Part shown: positions 16,474-23,562 of the stretch, one piece after another
How the letters are laid out: every line of letters begins with the position of its first letter
Numbering within the stretch: the first letter of the stretch is position 1
DNA from: Paracoccaceae bacterium
GTDB taxonomy: Bacteria; Pseudomonadota; Alphaproteobacteria; Rhizobiales; Stappiaceae
NCBI GenBank assembly: GCA_013373445.1
Contig: JABXHV010000123.1
Span: 1-40,876 of the forward strand
DNA: 40,876 nucleotides
Direction: 5' to 3'
Notes under the pieces: model-generated
The model's database searches: none
What the model saw: the letters and a program-made list of their open reading frames with translations, nothing else
What the model was told of the DNA's origin: nothing
Translations under genes and position numbers: made by a program

Positions 16474-16501
16474 TGATCCGCCGGAGGGTTCGATACGTTA
16501 C
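16474..16501 (+). promoter_or_regulatory. RpoE(ECF11)-type promoter for the lipid-modification operon
   Basis: TGATCC (16474-16479), 16 bases, then CGTTAC (16496-16501), with the FAD oxidoreductase ATG at 16529. It is divergent from the DUF2177 promoter; the two -35 regions form an inverted repeat (GGATCACTC at 16397-16405, GAGTGATCC at 16471-16479). Confidence 0.75.
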
Positions 16502-16528
16502 AGTAGTAGTTCAAAACTGGGACACGTA

Positions 16529-17857
16529 ATGGAACCTCTAAAGATTGCCGTGATCGGCTCCGGTATCTCCGGCTTATCTGCAGCTTGGCTGTTATCTAAG
16601 AACCACACTGTAACCGTGTATGAAGCCGGTGATCATCTCGGTGGGCACGCCAACACTCTTGAAGTCGACACCGTTGAAGGTTCTGTTGCCGTCGACACCG
16701 GGTTCATCGTTTACAACGAGCGCAACTATCCAAACCTGGCGGCGCTGTTCCGTCACCTGGATGTTGATACCGATCCGACAATCATGAGTTTTGCGCTATC
16801 TTTCAACCAGGGGGCCTATGAATATTCAGGGTCGGGCATAGGCGGTTTCTTTGGTCAGAAACGTAATTTTTTCAAGCCACTCCATTGGCAGCTCTTGAAT
16901 GATCTGTCCCGGTTTTTCCGAACCGCCAGTGCTCGCGTTGAAACGCTTCCAGCAGACATTACACTTGGAAACTTCCTTGAACTGGAGGGGTACTCTTCGG
17001 TTTTCATAAATGATCATATCGTGCCAATGGGGGCTGCGATCTGGTCCACGTCGATGAATGAGATGTTGGGCTTCTCTGCCCGTAGTTTTGTCGATTTTTA
17101 TGCCAACCATGGCATGCTGCAATTCAAGGATCGTCCGGCCTGGAGAACCGTTTCCGGTGGCAGTCAGTCCTATGTGAAAAAGATGATCGCTGACACTGAC
17201 ATCGAAGTGCAACTTGGAAACGGTGTTCAGCGGATCGTCCGCCAACCCGGTTATGTCCACGTAACGGACGAGCAGGGTGTGGTGCGTCCGTTCGATCACG
17301 TCGTGATTGCGACACATGCAAATCAGGCGCTGGATATGATTGAGGCGCCCGATCCATTGGAACAAGATGTTCTCGGGGCCTTCAGCTATCAGGCGAACAG
17401 GGCTGTCCTGCACCGGGATCCGCGTTGGATGCCAAAACGCAAGGGACTCTGGTCCAGTTGGAACTATCTGAAGACCTCCAAAGGTGAAGATACAGAACTG
17501 TGTGTCACTTACTGGATGAACCGATTGCAGGTCTTGCCGACCACGACAGATTTGTTCGTGACTTTGAACCCTCAAGCTGAAATCCATCCCAAGGCTGTCG
17601 ATGCGGATATTATGTACCAGCATCCGGTCTTCGATCACGCGGCTGTCAGGGCACAAAAGCGGCTCTGGAATTTGCAGGGTACCCATCGAACCTGGTTCTG
17701 CGGAAGCTACTTCGGCTACGGTTTTCACGAGGATGGAATTCAGAGTGGATTGGCGGTTGCAGAAGCCCTGGGCGCTGCGCGTCGGCCTTGGCAACTGGAC
17801 AATGAATCTGGCCGGATGGCATGTGCCATGGATATCGGCCGTGAGGCCGCGGAATGA
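16529..17857 (+). CDS. FAD-dependent amine-oxidase-like oxidoreductase (UfaD candidate)
   Basis: A 442-residue flavoprotein. The N-terminal nucleotide-binding motif is GSGISG (10-15), followed by YEAGDHLGGHANTL, the second part of the FAD site; the C-terminal FAD motif is visible around CGSYFGYGFHEDGIQSG. The fold is that of the amine oxidase/phytoene desaturase superfamily, whose members desaturate or oxidise lipids and amines. It begins the operon with DUF1365 and Cfa-family genes and has its own TGATCC-type promoter. Such FAD-DUF1365 pairs stand next to rpoE-chrR in Rhodobacter and include genes needed for furan fatty acid synthesis (ufaD/ufaO, from memory). Desaturation of a methylated acyl chain is the best guess; biochemical proof is absent here. 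Confidence 0.85.
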   Translation: MEPLKIAVIGSGISGLSAAWLLSKNHTVTVYEAGDHLGGHANTLEVDTVEGSVAVDTGFIVYNERNYPNLAALFRHLDVDTDPTIMSFALSFNQGAYEYSGSGIGGFFGQKRNFFKPLHWQLLNDLSRFFRTASARVETLPADITLGNFLELEGYSSVFINDHIVPMGAAIWSTSMNEMLGFSARSFVDFYANHGMLQFKDRPAWRTVSGGSQSYVKKMIADTDIEVQLGNGVQRIVRQPGYVHVTDEQGVVRPFDHVVIATHANQALDMIEAPDPLEQDVLGAFSYQANRAVLHRDPRWMPKRKGLWSSWNYLKTSKGEDTELCVTYWMNRLQVLPTTTDLFVTLNPQAEIHPKAVDADIMYQHPVFDHAAVRAQKRLWNLQGTHRTWFCGSYFGYGFHEDGIQSGLAVAEALGAARRPWQLDNESGRMACAMDIGREAAE

Positions 17858-18627
17858 CCCTAGATGCGGTCTACAATGGAACAGTGTTCCATACGCGTAT
17901 GCGTCCGGTTGAGCACAAGCTGCGCTACCGCGTATTTGCGTTGATGCTTGACTGTAATGCGCTCGAGGATGTGGCCGAACGGTTAAAGCTCTTTTCGTTC
18001 AACCGCTTCAACTTGTTCAGTCTGTATGATCGGGATTTTGGCGACGGCACCTCGATACGGGCGTATTTGAAGGCACTTTCTAAAGCCACGCCGAACGGCA
18101 GAGATGTGACCAGTTTTTCGATGCTTTGCTATCCGCGTATCCTGGGTTACGCCTTCAATCCTCTGACGGTCTATTATGGTTTGGATGATGCCGGCCGTGT
18201 GCGCCTCGTCGTTTACGAGGTGAGCAACACATTTGGTCAGCGCAAGACTTATGTCTTGCCGGTGGAAGGTGAGGGTGAGGGCGTCATTGCACAGCAGTGC
18301 GCCAAGGAATTTTATGTATCGCCTTTCAATGAAGTTGCCGGAACCTACAGCTTTCATCTGACGCAGCCTGGCGAAGCGCTCACGGTCGGCGTGGCTCTGC
18401 GCGATGATGACGGGCCATTGATGAAGGCTCACTTTACCGCAAAACGGGCGCCGTTGACCGATGGTGCGCTTTTGAGGGCGCTGGCTGCAACTGGCTGGAT
18501 GACGCTCAAGGTGACGCTTGGCATCCACTATGAGGCTGCCCGTCTCTGGTTCAAGGGATTACGACTTGTGCCTCGGCCGCCTGCGCCTAAGAACCCTATT
18601 ACTTTTGTTGATAAATCCGGTACGTGA
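17854..18627 (+). CDS. DUF1365 family protein
   Basis: A 257-residue protein with DUF1365 features: an opening GTVFHTRMRPVEHKLRYRVF, then RFNLFSLYDRDFGDG, a central FSMLCYPRILGYAFNPLTVYY and the late FHLTQPGEAL. The start overlaps the FAD oxidoreductase stop by 4 bases (ATGA), and the Cfa-family gene begins 3 bases after its stop. The family is nearly always found with FAD oxidoreductase and Cfa-like genes, so it probably acts on the same lipid; in the furan fatty acid pathway it would be a candidate for the O2-dependent step (UfaO), which I cannot prove from sequence. No signal peptide is seen. Confidence 0.87.
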   Translation: MTLDAVYNGTVFHTRMRPVEHKLRYRVFALMLDCNALEDVAERLKLFSFNRFNLFSLYDRDFGDGTSIRAYLKALSKATPNGRDVTSFSMLCYPRILGYAFNPLTVYYGLDDAGRVRLVVYEVSNTFGQRKTYVLPVEGEGEGVIAQQCAKEFYVSPFNEVAGTYSFHLTQPGEALTVGVALRDDDGPLMKAHFTAKRAPLTDGALLRALAATGWMTLKVTLGIHYEAARLWFKGLRLVPRPPAPKNPITFVDKSGT

Positions 18628-18630
18628 GAC

Positions 18631-19875
18631 ATGGCTGAAGACGTGAGCTTTGAAACGGCATCCTCTAGAACTGGATGGCAGTCTCCGCTTGGCTATTTGG
18701 CGAGAAGTGTCCTTCGTCGATTGTCCCATTTGACGCACGAAGGCTCTTTACGAGTCGAGCTGCCTTCAGGTGAAGAGGTGCTTTTTGGCACCGGAACGGA
18801 CACAAGAATTCCAACCATTCAAGTTCATCACTATCGGGCCTTCTGGAAGATCGTACGCCGTGGGGCCATCGGGTTTTCGGAAGCTTACATGGATGGTGAT
18901 ATCGATGCCGACGATCTCGTGGGCTTCTTTGAATATTTTCTGAAAAACCGTACCCAGTTTGAAGAAAAGACACCCGGCTTTGTCAAATCGGGTTTCATGG
19001 ATCGGATCCTGCATCTGGCGCGGCGCAATTCAAAACGTGGAAGTCGGCGCAATATCACCGAGCACTATGATCTGGGTAATGCGTTCTATCGGCTGTGGCT
19101 TGATGAGAAGATGATTTATTCAAGCGCGTGCTATGGGCCTGGTGCCGAAACTCTCGAGGATGCCCAAAAGGTCAAGCTGCAGAAAATCACTGACCTCGTA
19201 AAGCTGACGGGCCAGGAAAAAATTCTGGAGATTGGCTGCGGCTGGGGCGCTCTCGCACTTCATATTGCGGCGCAGTCGGGTGCAAGAGTTGAAGGCATAA
19301 CCCTGTCTGACGAGCAGCTGGCATATGCACGCGACGCTGCGCGGGAGGCTGGCCTTTCAGATCGCTGTTCGTTCGTCCTGAAAGACTATCGCGATCAGGA
19401 AGGAGCCTATGACCGGATCGTGTCGATCGAGATGATCGAGGCGGTTGGCGAAGCTTACTGGCCAGATTATTTCAAGGTGCTCCATGATCGCTTGAAGGAT
19501 GGCGGATCAGCTGTCATTCAGGCCATCACGATTGATGAGGCCCGTTACGAGAGCTATAGGAACTCGGCTGAATTCATACAGCGCTACATCTTTCCGGGCG
19601 GCATGCTGCCGACACGCGAAATCATGGAAGAACAAGCTGTAAAAGCGGGTCTGCGGACAGATCATGTTGAGCTCTTTGGACAATCCTATGCCCAGACTTT
19701 GATGGATTGGCGCGAGCGATTTGAGGATGCTTGGCCGGAGATCGCCAAACTCGGATTTGACGAACACTTTCGCCGTCGCTGGCGTTATTACCTGGCCTAT
19801 TGCGAGGCAGGCTTCCGTGACGGGTCGATTGATGTCGGCTTCTACCGTTTTGTCAAAGACCAGCGCTCAGGGTGA
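18631..19875 (+). CDS. Cfa-family SAM-dependent fatty acyl methyltransferase (UfaM/CfaA type)
   Basis: A 414-residue enzyme that should transfer a methyl group from SAM to a double bond in a phospholipid acyl chain. It has the family motifs EHYDLGNAFYRLWLD (144-158), the SAM site LEIGCGWGALAL (199-210) and a C-terminal YIFPGGMLP. Aligned by eye with E. coli Cfa, Glu270 (for Glu239), Ile299 (Ile268) and Tyr353 (Tyr317) of the bicarbonate site are kept, but Cys139 is Ser165 and His266 is Gln297. It therefore belongs to a branch different from classical cyclopropane synthases; the UfaM methylases, which make methylated trans-unsaturated chains, are a plausible match. Last gene of the sigma-controlled operon; its stop faces the dehydrogenase stop with 8 bases between. 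Confidence 0.88.
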   Translation: MAEDVSFETASSRTGWQSPLGYLARSVLRRLSHLTHEGSLRVELPSGEEVLFGTGTDTRIPTIQVHHYRAFWKIVRRGAIGFSEAYMDGDIDADDLVGFFEYFLKNRTQFEEKTPGFVKSGFMDRILHLARRNSKRGSRRNITEHYDLGNAFYRLWLDEKMIYSSACYGPGAETLEDAQKVKLQKITDLVKLTGQEKILEIGCGWGALALHIAAQSGARVEGITLSDEQLAYARDAAREAGLSDRCSFVLKDYRDQEGAYDRIVSIEMIEAVGEAYWPDYFKVLHDRLKDGGSAVIQAITIDEARYESYRNSAEFIQRYIFPGGMLPTREIMEEQAVKAGLRTDHVELFGQSYAQTLMDWRERFEDAWPEIAKLGFDEHFRRRWRYYLAYCEAGFRDGSIDVGFYRFVKDQRSG

Positions 19876-19883
19876 TGCGCTGG

Positions 19884-20645
19884 TTAGCTGCGCATCACCA
19901 CCTTGTTGATGACCCAGAAATACAGGAAAGTCGGCATCCGTTTCAGCAGCTTCATCGCGAAGACAAACGCGCGTGGGAAGGCGATTTCGAACTTCTCGCG
20001 CTTCAAGCCATCATAGATCGCCTCGGCTGCTTCTTTGGCGCTAATCATGCCGGGCATGGGAAACGGATTGTCTTTCGTCATCGGGGTGTCGACGAAACCT
20101 GGATTGATAACCGAGACAGTGATTCCGTGTGGCTCCAGCTCTAACCGGAGCGTTTCTGCAAGATTGATCAACGCGGCCTTGGTCGGTCCATAGGCGATCG
20201 AGCGTGGGAGTCCTCTATACCCTGCCACTGATGCAACAATCGCAATGTGTCCGCTACCTCTTTCGATCATTGAAGGAATGAGAACATTGAGGGCGTTGAC
20301 AACACCCATGTAGTTGACTTCGACGCCGCTTCTCATGGACTCAAGATTGATGTCTTTTGCATCTATGAGTGCCCAAGTGCCGGCATTGAGCACCGCAAGG
20401 TCGATGGCCCCCGCATTTTCTTCGATGCTCTTGATGCCGGTGGCAACGGCTTCAGCATTGGTGACATCAAGTGGATATGCGGTTGTGTTTCGGCTTTGAT
20501 TGACTTGTATGTCCAATTTGTCTTTCGACCGGGACGAGACTGCCAAGTGGGTGACCTTGTCATCCAGGAGGCGCGCCAGTTCATAGCCGATGCCCGTGCT
20601 CGCACCGGTAATCCAGACCGTGTTCCAGTCAACGTCCTTTGTCAT
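19884..20645 (-). CDS. Short-chain dehydrogenase/reductase, last gene of the rpoE-chrR operon
   Basis: A 253-residue classical SDR. It has the cofactor motif TGASTGIG (13-20), the NAG motif LNAGTW, the catalytic Ser in VASVAGYRG and YGPTK with the catalytic Tyr and Lys. The C-terminal region is hydrophobic and basic (FVFAMKLLKRMPTFLYFW), suggesting attachment to the membrane and a lipid-like substrate. It starts 1 base after the chrR stop and thus is co-transcribed with rpoE and chrR. In other proteobacteria similar SDR genes accompany the FAD/DUF1365/Cfa cluster; a role in handling oxidised or modified acyl chains is inference. Confidence 0.88.
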   Translation of the reverse strand: MTKDVDWNTVWITGASTGIGYELARLLDDKVTHLAVSSRSKDKLDIQVNQSRNTTAYPLDVTNAEAVATGIKSIEENAGAIDLAVLNAGTWALIDAKDINLESMRSGVEVNYMGVVNALNVLIPSMIERGSGHIAIVASVAGYRGLPRSIAYGPTKAALINLAETLRLELEPHGITVSVINPGFVDTPMTKDNPFPMPGMISAKEAAEAIYDGLKREKFEIAFPRAFVFAMKLLKRMPTFLYFWVINKVVMRS

Positions 20646-20646
20646 C

Positions 20647-21300
20647 TCAGATCCCGACCAGCGGCTGGAGGAGACGACTGAAAAATCCCTTGAAACGGGT
20701 TTGGGTCTCAGTCGCTACGAGGCAAATACAGGGGGCGTCAGGCTCGACCCGCGGCTGGTGTTCGATGTGCTCATCCAGGTCGGCGATGTCTCCTGGCTGA
20801 AAGCGTCCGAGCGCATCCTGATAGCTGCCGGACAGAATCAGCGTCATTTCTGCACCGCCATGTCCATGTTCAGGCACGACCTTGTTGGGGCCAATGTGCA
20901 GTAGATAAAGCGATGAGCTGCCATCGACCTCAATGCGTTTGCGTTTCACACCAGGAGCTGCGGTTTTCCAGGCAATCTCGTCCAGGCGATTGCCGACATA
21001 GCGACGCAGGGGAAGAGGCACGTCAGCAAATACATCTCGTGCTAGGCTTTCCCGTCGTTGAAGGGGAGCTTCCGCAACATCTATGCTGGACATGATGCGT
21101 TCGAGAGCGCCGGGAGCCAACTCAGCCGGCTCTTCGCTTTCGATCAGGCTGCCGCCGATGTCTTCAGCCATTCGCAATTCATTGCGGCACTCTTCGCACA
21201 TGGCCAAGTGTGATGCGACCACCACGGAGAAAGCGTCATCCAGGTCACCACTTGCGAAGCGCATTAATGTGTTTTTGTCGAGGTGATGTCGGACCGTCAT
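20647..21300 (-). CDS. chrR: ChrR-type zinc-binding anti-sigma factor with cupin domain
   Basis: A 217-residue anti-sigma factor. The N-terminal domain carries His6, His31, Cys35 and Cys38 (SHLAMCEEC), at the very positions that bind zinc in R. sphaeroides ChrR. The C-terminal cupin domain shows His145, His147 and Glu151 in PEHGHGGAEMT plus His181, matching the second zinc site of the family shifted by four residues. The protein should hold RpoE inactive until singlet oxygen is sensed through the cupin domain. The start at ATG 21300 overlaps the rpoE stop by 4 bases; the longer frame to 21426 lies inside rpoE. The match to the characterised protein is unusually complete. Confidence 0.93.
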   Translation of the reverse strand: MTVRHHLDKNTLMRFASGDLDDAFSVVVASHLAMCEECRNELRMAEDIGGSLIESEEPAELAPGALERIMSSIDVAEAPLQRRESLARDVFADVPLPLRRYVGNRLDEIAWKTAAPGVKRKRIEVDGSSSLYLLHIGPNKVVPEHGHGGAEMTLILSGSYQDALGRFQPGDIADLDEHIEHQPRVEPDAPCICLVATETQTRFKGFFSRLLQPLVGI

Positions 21301-21896
21301 TGGTATACTTCCAGTCGTCTTTTCAGCTTTGAATATGCAAGACGCATTCTTGATTTCACTGTGCCGAGCGGCAACGACAGCTTCGCTGCTATTTCGCTCT
21401 GCGACAGGTCCTGCACAAAAGCACATTCTATAATCTGACGTTGGTCCTCAGGAAGATCGGCAACAGCGATTGCTACGCCTTCAGACTGCTGACTTGCGAG
21501 GGTGCATGCTTCTGCATCGGCTTCCTCGCTTGCCAATTCCACGTCGTCCAGGTCGTCATAGGGTTGTGACGATCTGCGGCGCAGGCGGTCTATCCTGGCA
21601 TTTCTGGCGATTGTGTAGACCCAGGTGCTCACCGCTCCGCGATCAGGCCTGTACAGATGCGCCTTGCTCCACAAGGTCATCATCACGTCTTGAACCAGAT
21701 CGTCTGCAACGGCTTGCTCTGCACCTGCCTTGATCATCAAAGCCTTGATGCGCGGGCCGAAATAAACGAACAGCGCCTTAAACGCCGCACGATCACCAGT
21801 TCTGACGATCTGTTCCATCAGCCTTTTGTGGGCTTCCATCGAGGCTTGGTGCACGTCATCGTCCAAAATAACTGTTGTTTCAGCGACCGATCTCAT
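21297..21896 (-). CDS. rpoE: RpoE-type ECF sigma factor (ECF11, ChrR-controlled)
   Basis: A 199-residue extracytoplasmic-function sigma factor. Region 2 is visible in DDLVQDVMMTLWSKAHLYRPDR with the following VSTWVYTIARNARIDRLRRR; region 4 is visible in DLPEDQRQIIECAFVQDLSQ through LPLGTVKSRMRLAYSKLKRRL. The gene is followed by chrR with a 4-base overlap, as in Rhodobacter sphaeroides, where this pair drives the singlet-oxygen response. A TGATCC-N16-CGTACA site 30-60 bases upstream indicates autoregulation. The ATG at 21896 has only a modest AAGG upstream. Confidence 0.93.
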   Translation of the reverse strand: MRSVAETTVILDDDVHQASMEAHKRLMEQIVRTGDRAAFKALFVYFGPRIKALMIKAGAEQAVADDLVQDVMMTLWSKAHLYRPDRGAVSTWVYTIARNARIDRLRRRSSQPYDDLDDVELASEEADAEACTLASQQSEGVAIAVADLPEDQRQIIECAFVQDLSQSEIAAKLSLPLGTVKSRMRLAYSKLKRRLEVYQ

Positions 21897-21927
21897 ATCC
21901 GTCCGAACCTTAAGTCAACTCGTACTG

Positions 21928-21955
21928 TGTACGCGGTGAAACTTCAGGTGGATCA
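21928..21955 (-). promoter_or_regulatory. Autoregulatory RpoE(ECF11)-type promoter of rpoE-chrR-SDR
   Basis: On the minus strand TGATCC (21955-21950), 16 bases, then CGTACA (21933-21928), with the rpoE ATG about 32 bases further. It has the same -35 and spacing as the two sites at 16375-16501, which ties the three transcription units together. Confidence 0.8.
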
Positions 21956-22038
21956 CAGGGGATCGAATTTTTGCTTTTGCTGTCGTTATCTGGCGGAAAA
22001 ACTGGTTCTCTTACGCTCGTCTGCCGATGGGTGTTGAC

Positions 22039-23331
22039 TTAAACGATGACATCCATTTCGTCTTGCTCACCGACACCAAAGACACGCTTGTACCGAGCGA
22101 TTTCGTCCTTGGGGCCCATCGCCTTGTTTGGATTGTCCGATAGTTTGACGGTCGGGTTGCCGTTGGCCGATACTGCCTTGCAGACGAGAGAGAAGGGCGC
22201 GAGCGCTTCGTTGCTCGCCAAACCTCTGAAGTCGTTGGTCAAAAGGGTGCCCCAACCGAAAGATGTGCGCACTCGCCCGGAAAACTGCTTGTGCAGTTCA
22301 ATGATCTTGTCGGTGTCCAGACCATCGGAAAAAATGACGAGCTTCTTGGTCGGATCTTCCCCGCGTGAGCGCCACCAATTTATGGCGATTTCCGCGCCTT
22401 TTGCCGGATCACCTGAATCAATACGAATACCGGTCCATCCCGCCAACCAATCTGGCGCACGTTCCAGGAAACCTTGTGTGCCATAGGTGTCGGGCAGGAT
22501 GATGCGCAGATTGCCATCGTGCTCCTCATGCCAATCGTGCAGGACGTCGTAGGGAGCCCGGGCGAGCTCTTCGTCAGTCGAGGCGAGGGCCGAATAGACC
22601 ATTGGAAGCTCATGGGCGTTTGTTCCAACCGCTTCCAGATCGTGACGCATTGCGATGTGACAGTTGGAGGTTCCGGTGAATTTTTCCCCGAGGCCTTCTG
22701 TCATCGCCTGCACACACCAGTCTTGCCAGAGGTAGGAGTGGCGTCGGCGGGTGCCGAAGTCTGCAATCTTCAAGCCTTCAAGCGGCTGCAGTTGTTTGAT
22801 TTTTTCCCAAAGCTTGGTCATGGCTCTGGCGTAGAGGACCTGCAGCTCGAATTTTTTCATGGTGTTGATGACAGCGCGCGACCGCAGCTCCATCAGGATC
22901 GCCAGCGCCGGGATTTCCCACAGCATGACTTCTGGCCAAGACCCTTCAAAGGTCAGCTCATATTGGCCGTCATGCTGCTCCAGATGATAGGGGGGCAGGC
23001 GCAAGTTCTCGAACCACTCCATGAAGTCTGAACGGAACATTTGGCGCTTGCCGTAGAACATGTTGCCGCGCATCCAAGTGCTTTCGCCTCTGGACAGGGA
23101 GAGCGAGCGAACATGGTCGAGCTGCTCGCGCAATTCGCCTTCATCAATCATCTCAGCCATACGTATATCTTTGGACCGATTGATGAGCGAGAAGGTAACC
23201 GTCGTGTCCGGTTTGTTGCGGAACACTGATTGGCACATCAGGAGCTTATAAAAATCCGTGTCGATCAAGGATCGGACGATCGGGTCGATCTTCCATTTGT
23301 GATTATAGACACGGGTTGCGATGTCGACCAT
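22039..23331 (-). CDS. pncB: Nicotinate phosphoribosyltransferase
   Basis: A 430-residue cytoplasmic enzyme of NAD salvage that joins nicotinate and PRPP to give nicotinate mononucleotide, using ATP. It shows SLIDTDFYKLLMCQSVF near the N-terminus, DFGTRRRHSYLWQD, FTGTSNCHIAMRHDLEAVGTNAHELPM, whose AHE His is the phosphorylated residue in the family, and IRIDSGDPAKGAE with FSDGLDTDKIIELHK for phosphoribose binding. The length is that of bacterial PncB. It is a stand-alone gene between the singlet-oxygen module and the next LacI regulator, with a short upstream region. Nothing odd was seen in the coding sequence. Confidence 0.95.
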   Translation of the reverse strand: MVDIATRVYNHKWKIDPIVRSLIDTDFYKLLMCQSVFRNKPDTTVTFSLINRSKDIRMAEMIDEGELREQLDHVRSLSLSRGESTWMRGNMFYGKRQMFRSDFMEWFENLRLPPYHLEQHDGQYELTFEGSWPEVMLWEIPALAILMELRSRAVINTMKKFELQVLYARAMTKLWEKIKQLQPLEGLKIADFGTRRRHSYLWQDWCVQAMTEGLGEKFTGTSNCHIAMRHDLEAVGTNAHELPMVYSALASTDEELARAPYDVLHDWHEEHDGNLRIILPDTYGTQGFLERAPDWLAGWTGIRIDSGDPAKGAEIAINWWRSRGEDPTKKLVIFSDGLDTDKIIELHKQFSGRVRTSFGWGTLLTNDFRGLASNEALAPFSLVCKAVSANGNPTVKLSDNPNKAMGPKDEIARYKRVFGVGEQDEMDVIV

Positions 23332-23361
23332 GTGTTCAGGCTCTCTTGAATGTCGGCATGG

Positions 23362-23562
23362 TTATGACAGGATTGGCCATCGGTTTTCAAGTCTCGGTGA
23401 CCACTGATCGGTACGCTTGATCAGGTAGTTGGTTGGAGGGAACTGCTGCCAAAGTTTGACTTGGCGAAGCTGAGGAACCTTGAAAGCTTCTTTGGCATAT
23501 ATCGATCCCGGTGGTAAATCAGTGACACAGGCTGCTCTGGCAGCTGAGCCTGTGAAGCCGTG
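23362..23562 (-). other. Open stretch without start codon between lacI-type gene and pncB
   Basis: Directly after the stop of the LacI-type gene, and in the same frame, 66 codons stay open to a TAA 31 bases before pncB. The translation (for example IYAKEAFKVPQLRQVKLWQQ) looks protein-like but has no ATG, GTG or TTG in frame and no ribosome site. It may be a remnant of a former gene or chance. The same DNA contains an inverted repeat CACAGGCT/AGCCTGTG at about 23526-23554 without T-run, and it should also hold the pncB promoter, which I could not place. Confidence 0.25.

Noticed and set aside
16826-17794. 322-codon open frame on the minus strand inside the FAD oxidoreductase gene
   Set aside because: The plus-strand gene has clear FAD motifs and operon context; the reverse frame looks random.
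18631-19875. Plain cyclopropane fatty acid synthase
   Set aside because: The Ser/Gln changes at the bicarbonate site and the FAD/DUF1365 partners make a straightforward cfa label unsafe, though a cyclopropane product is not excluded.
22400-22420. A further TGATCC (minus strand) inside pncB
   Set aside because: It lies inside coding sequence, with no CGT box at the right spacing and no gene start downstream.
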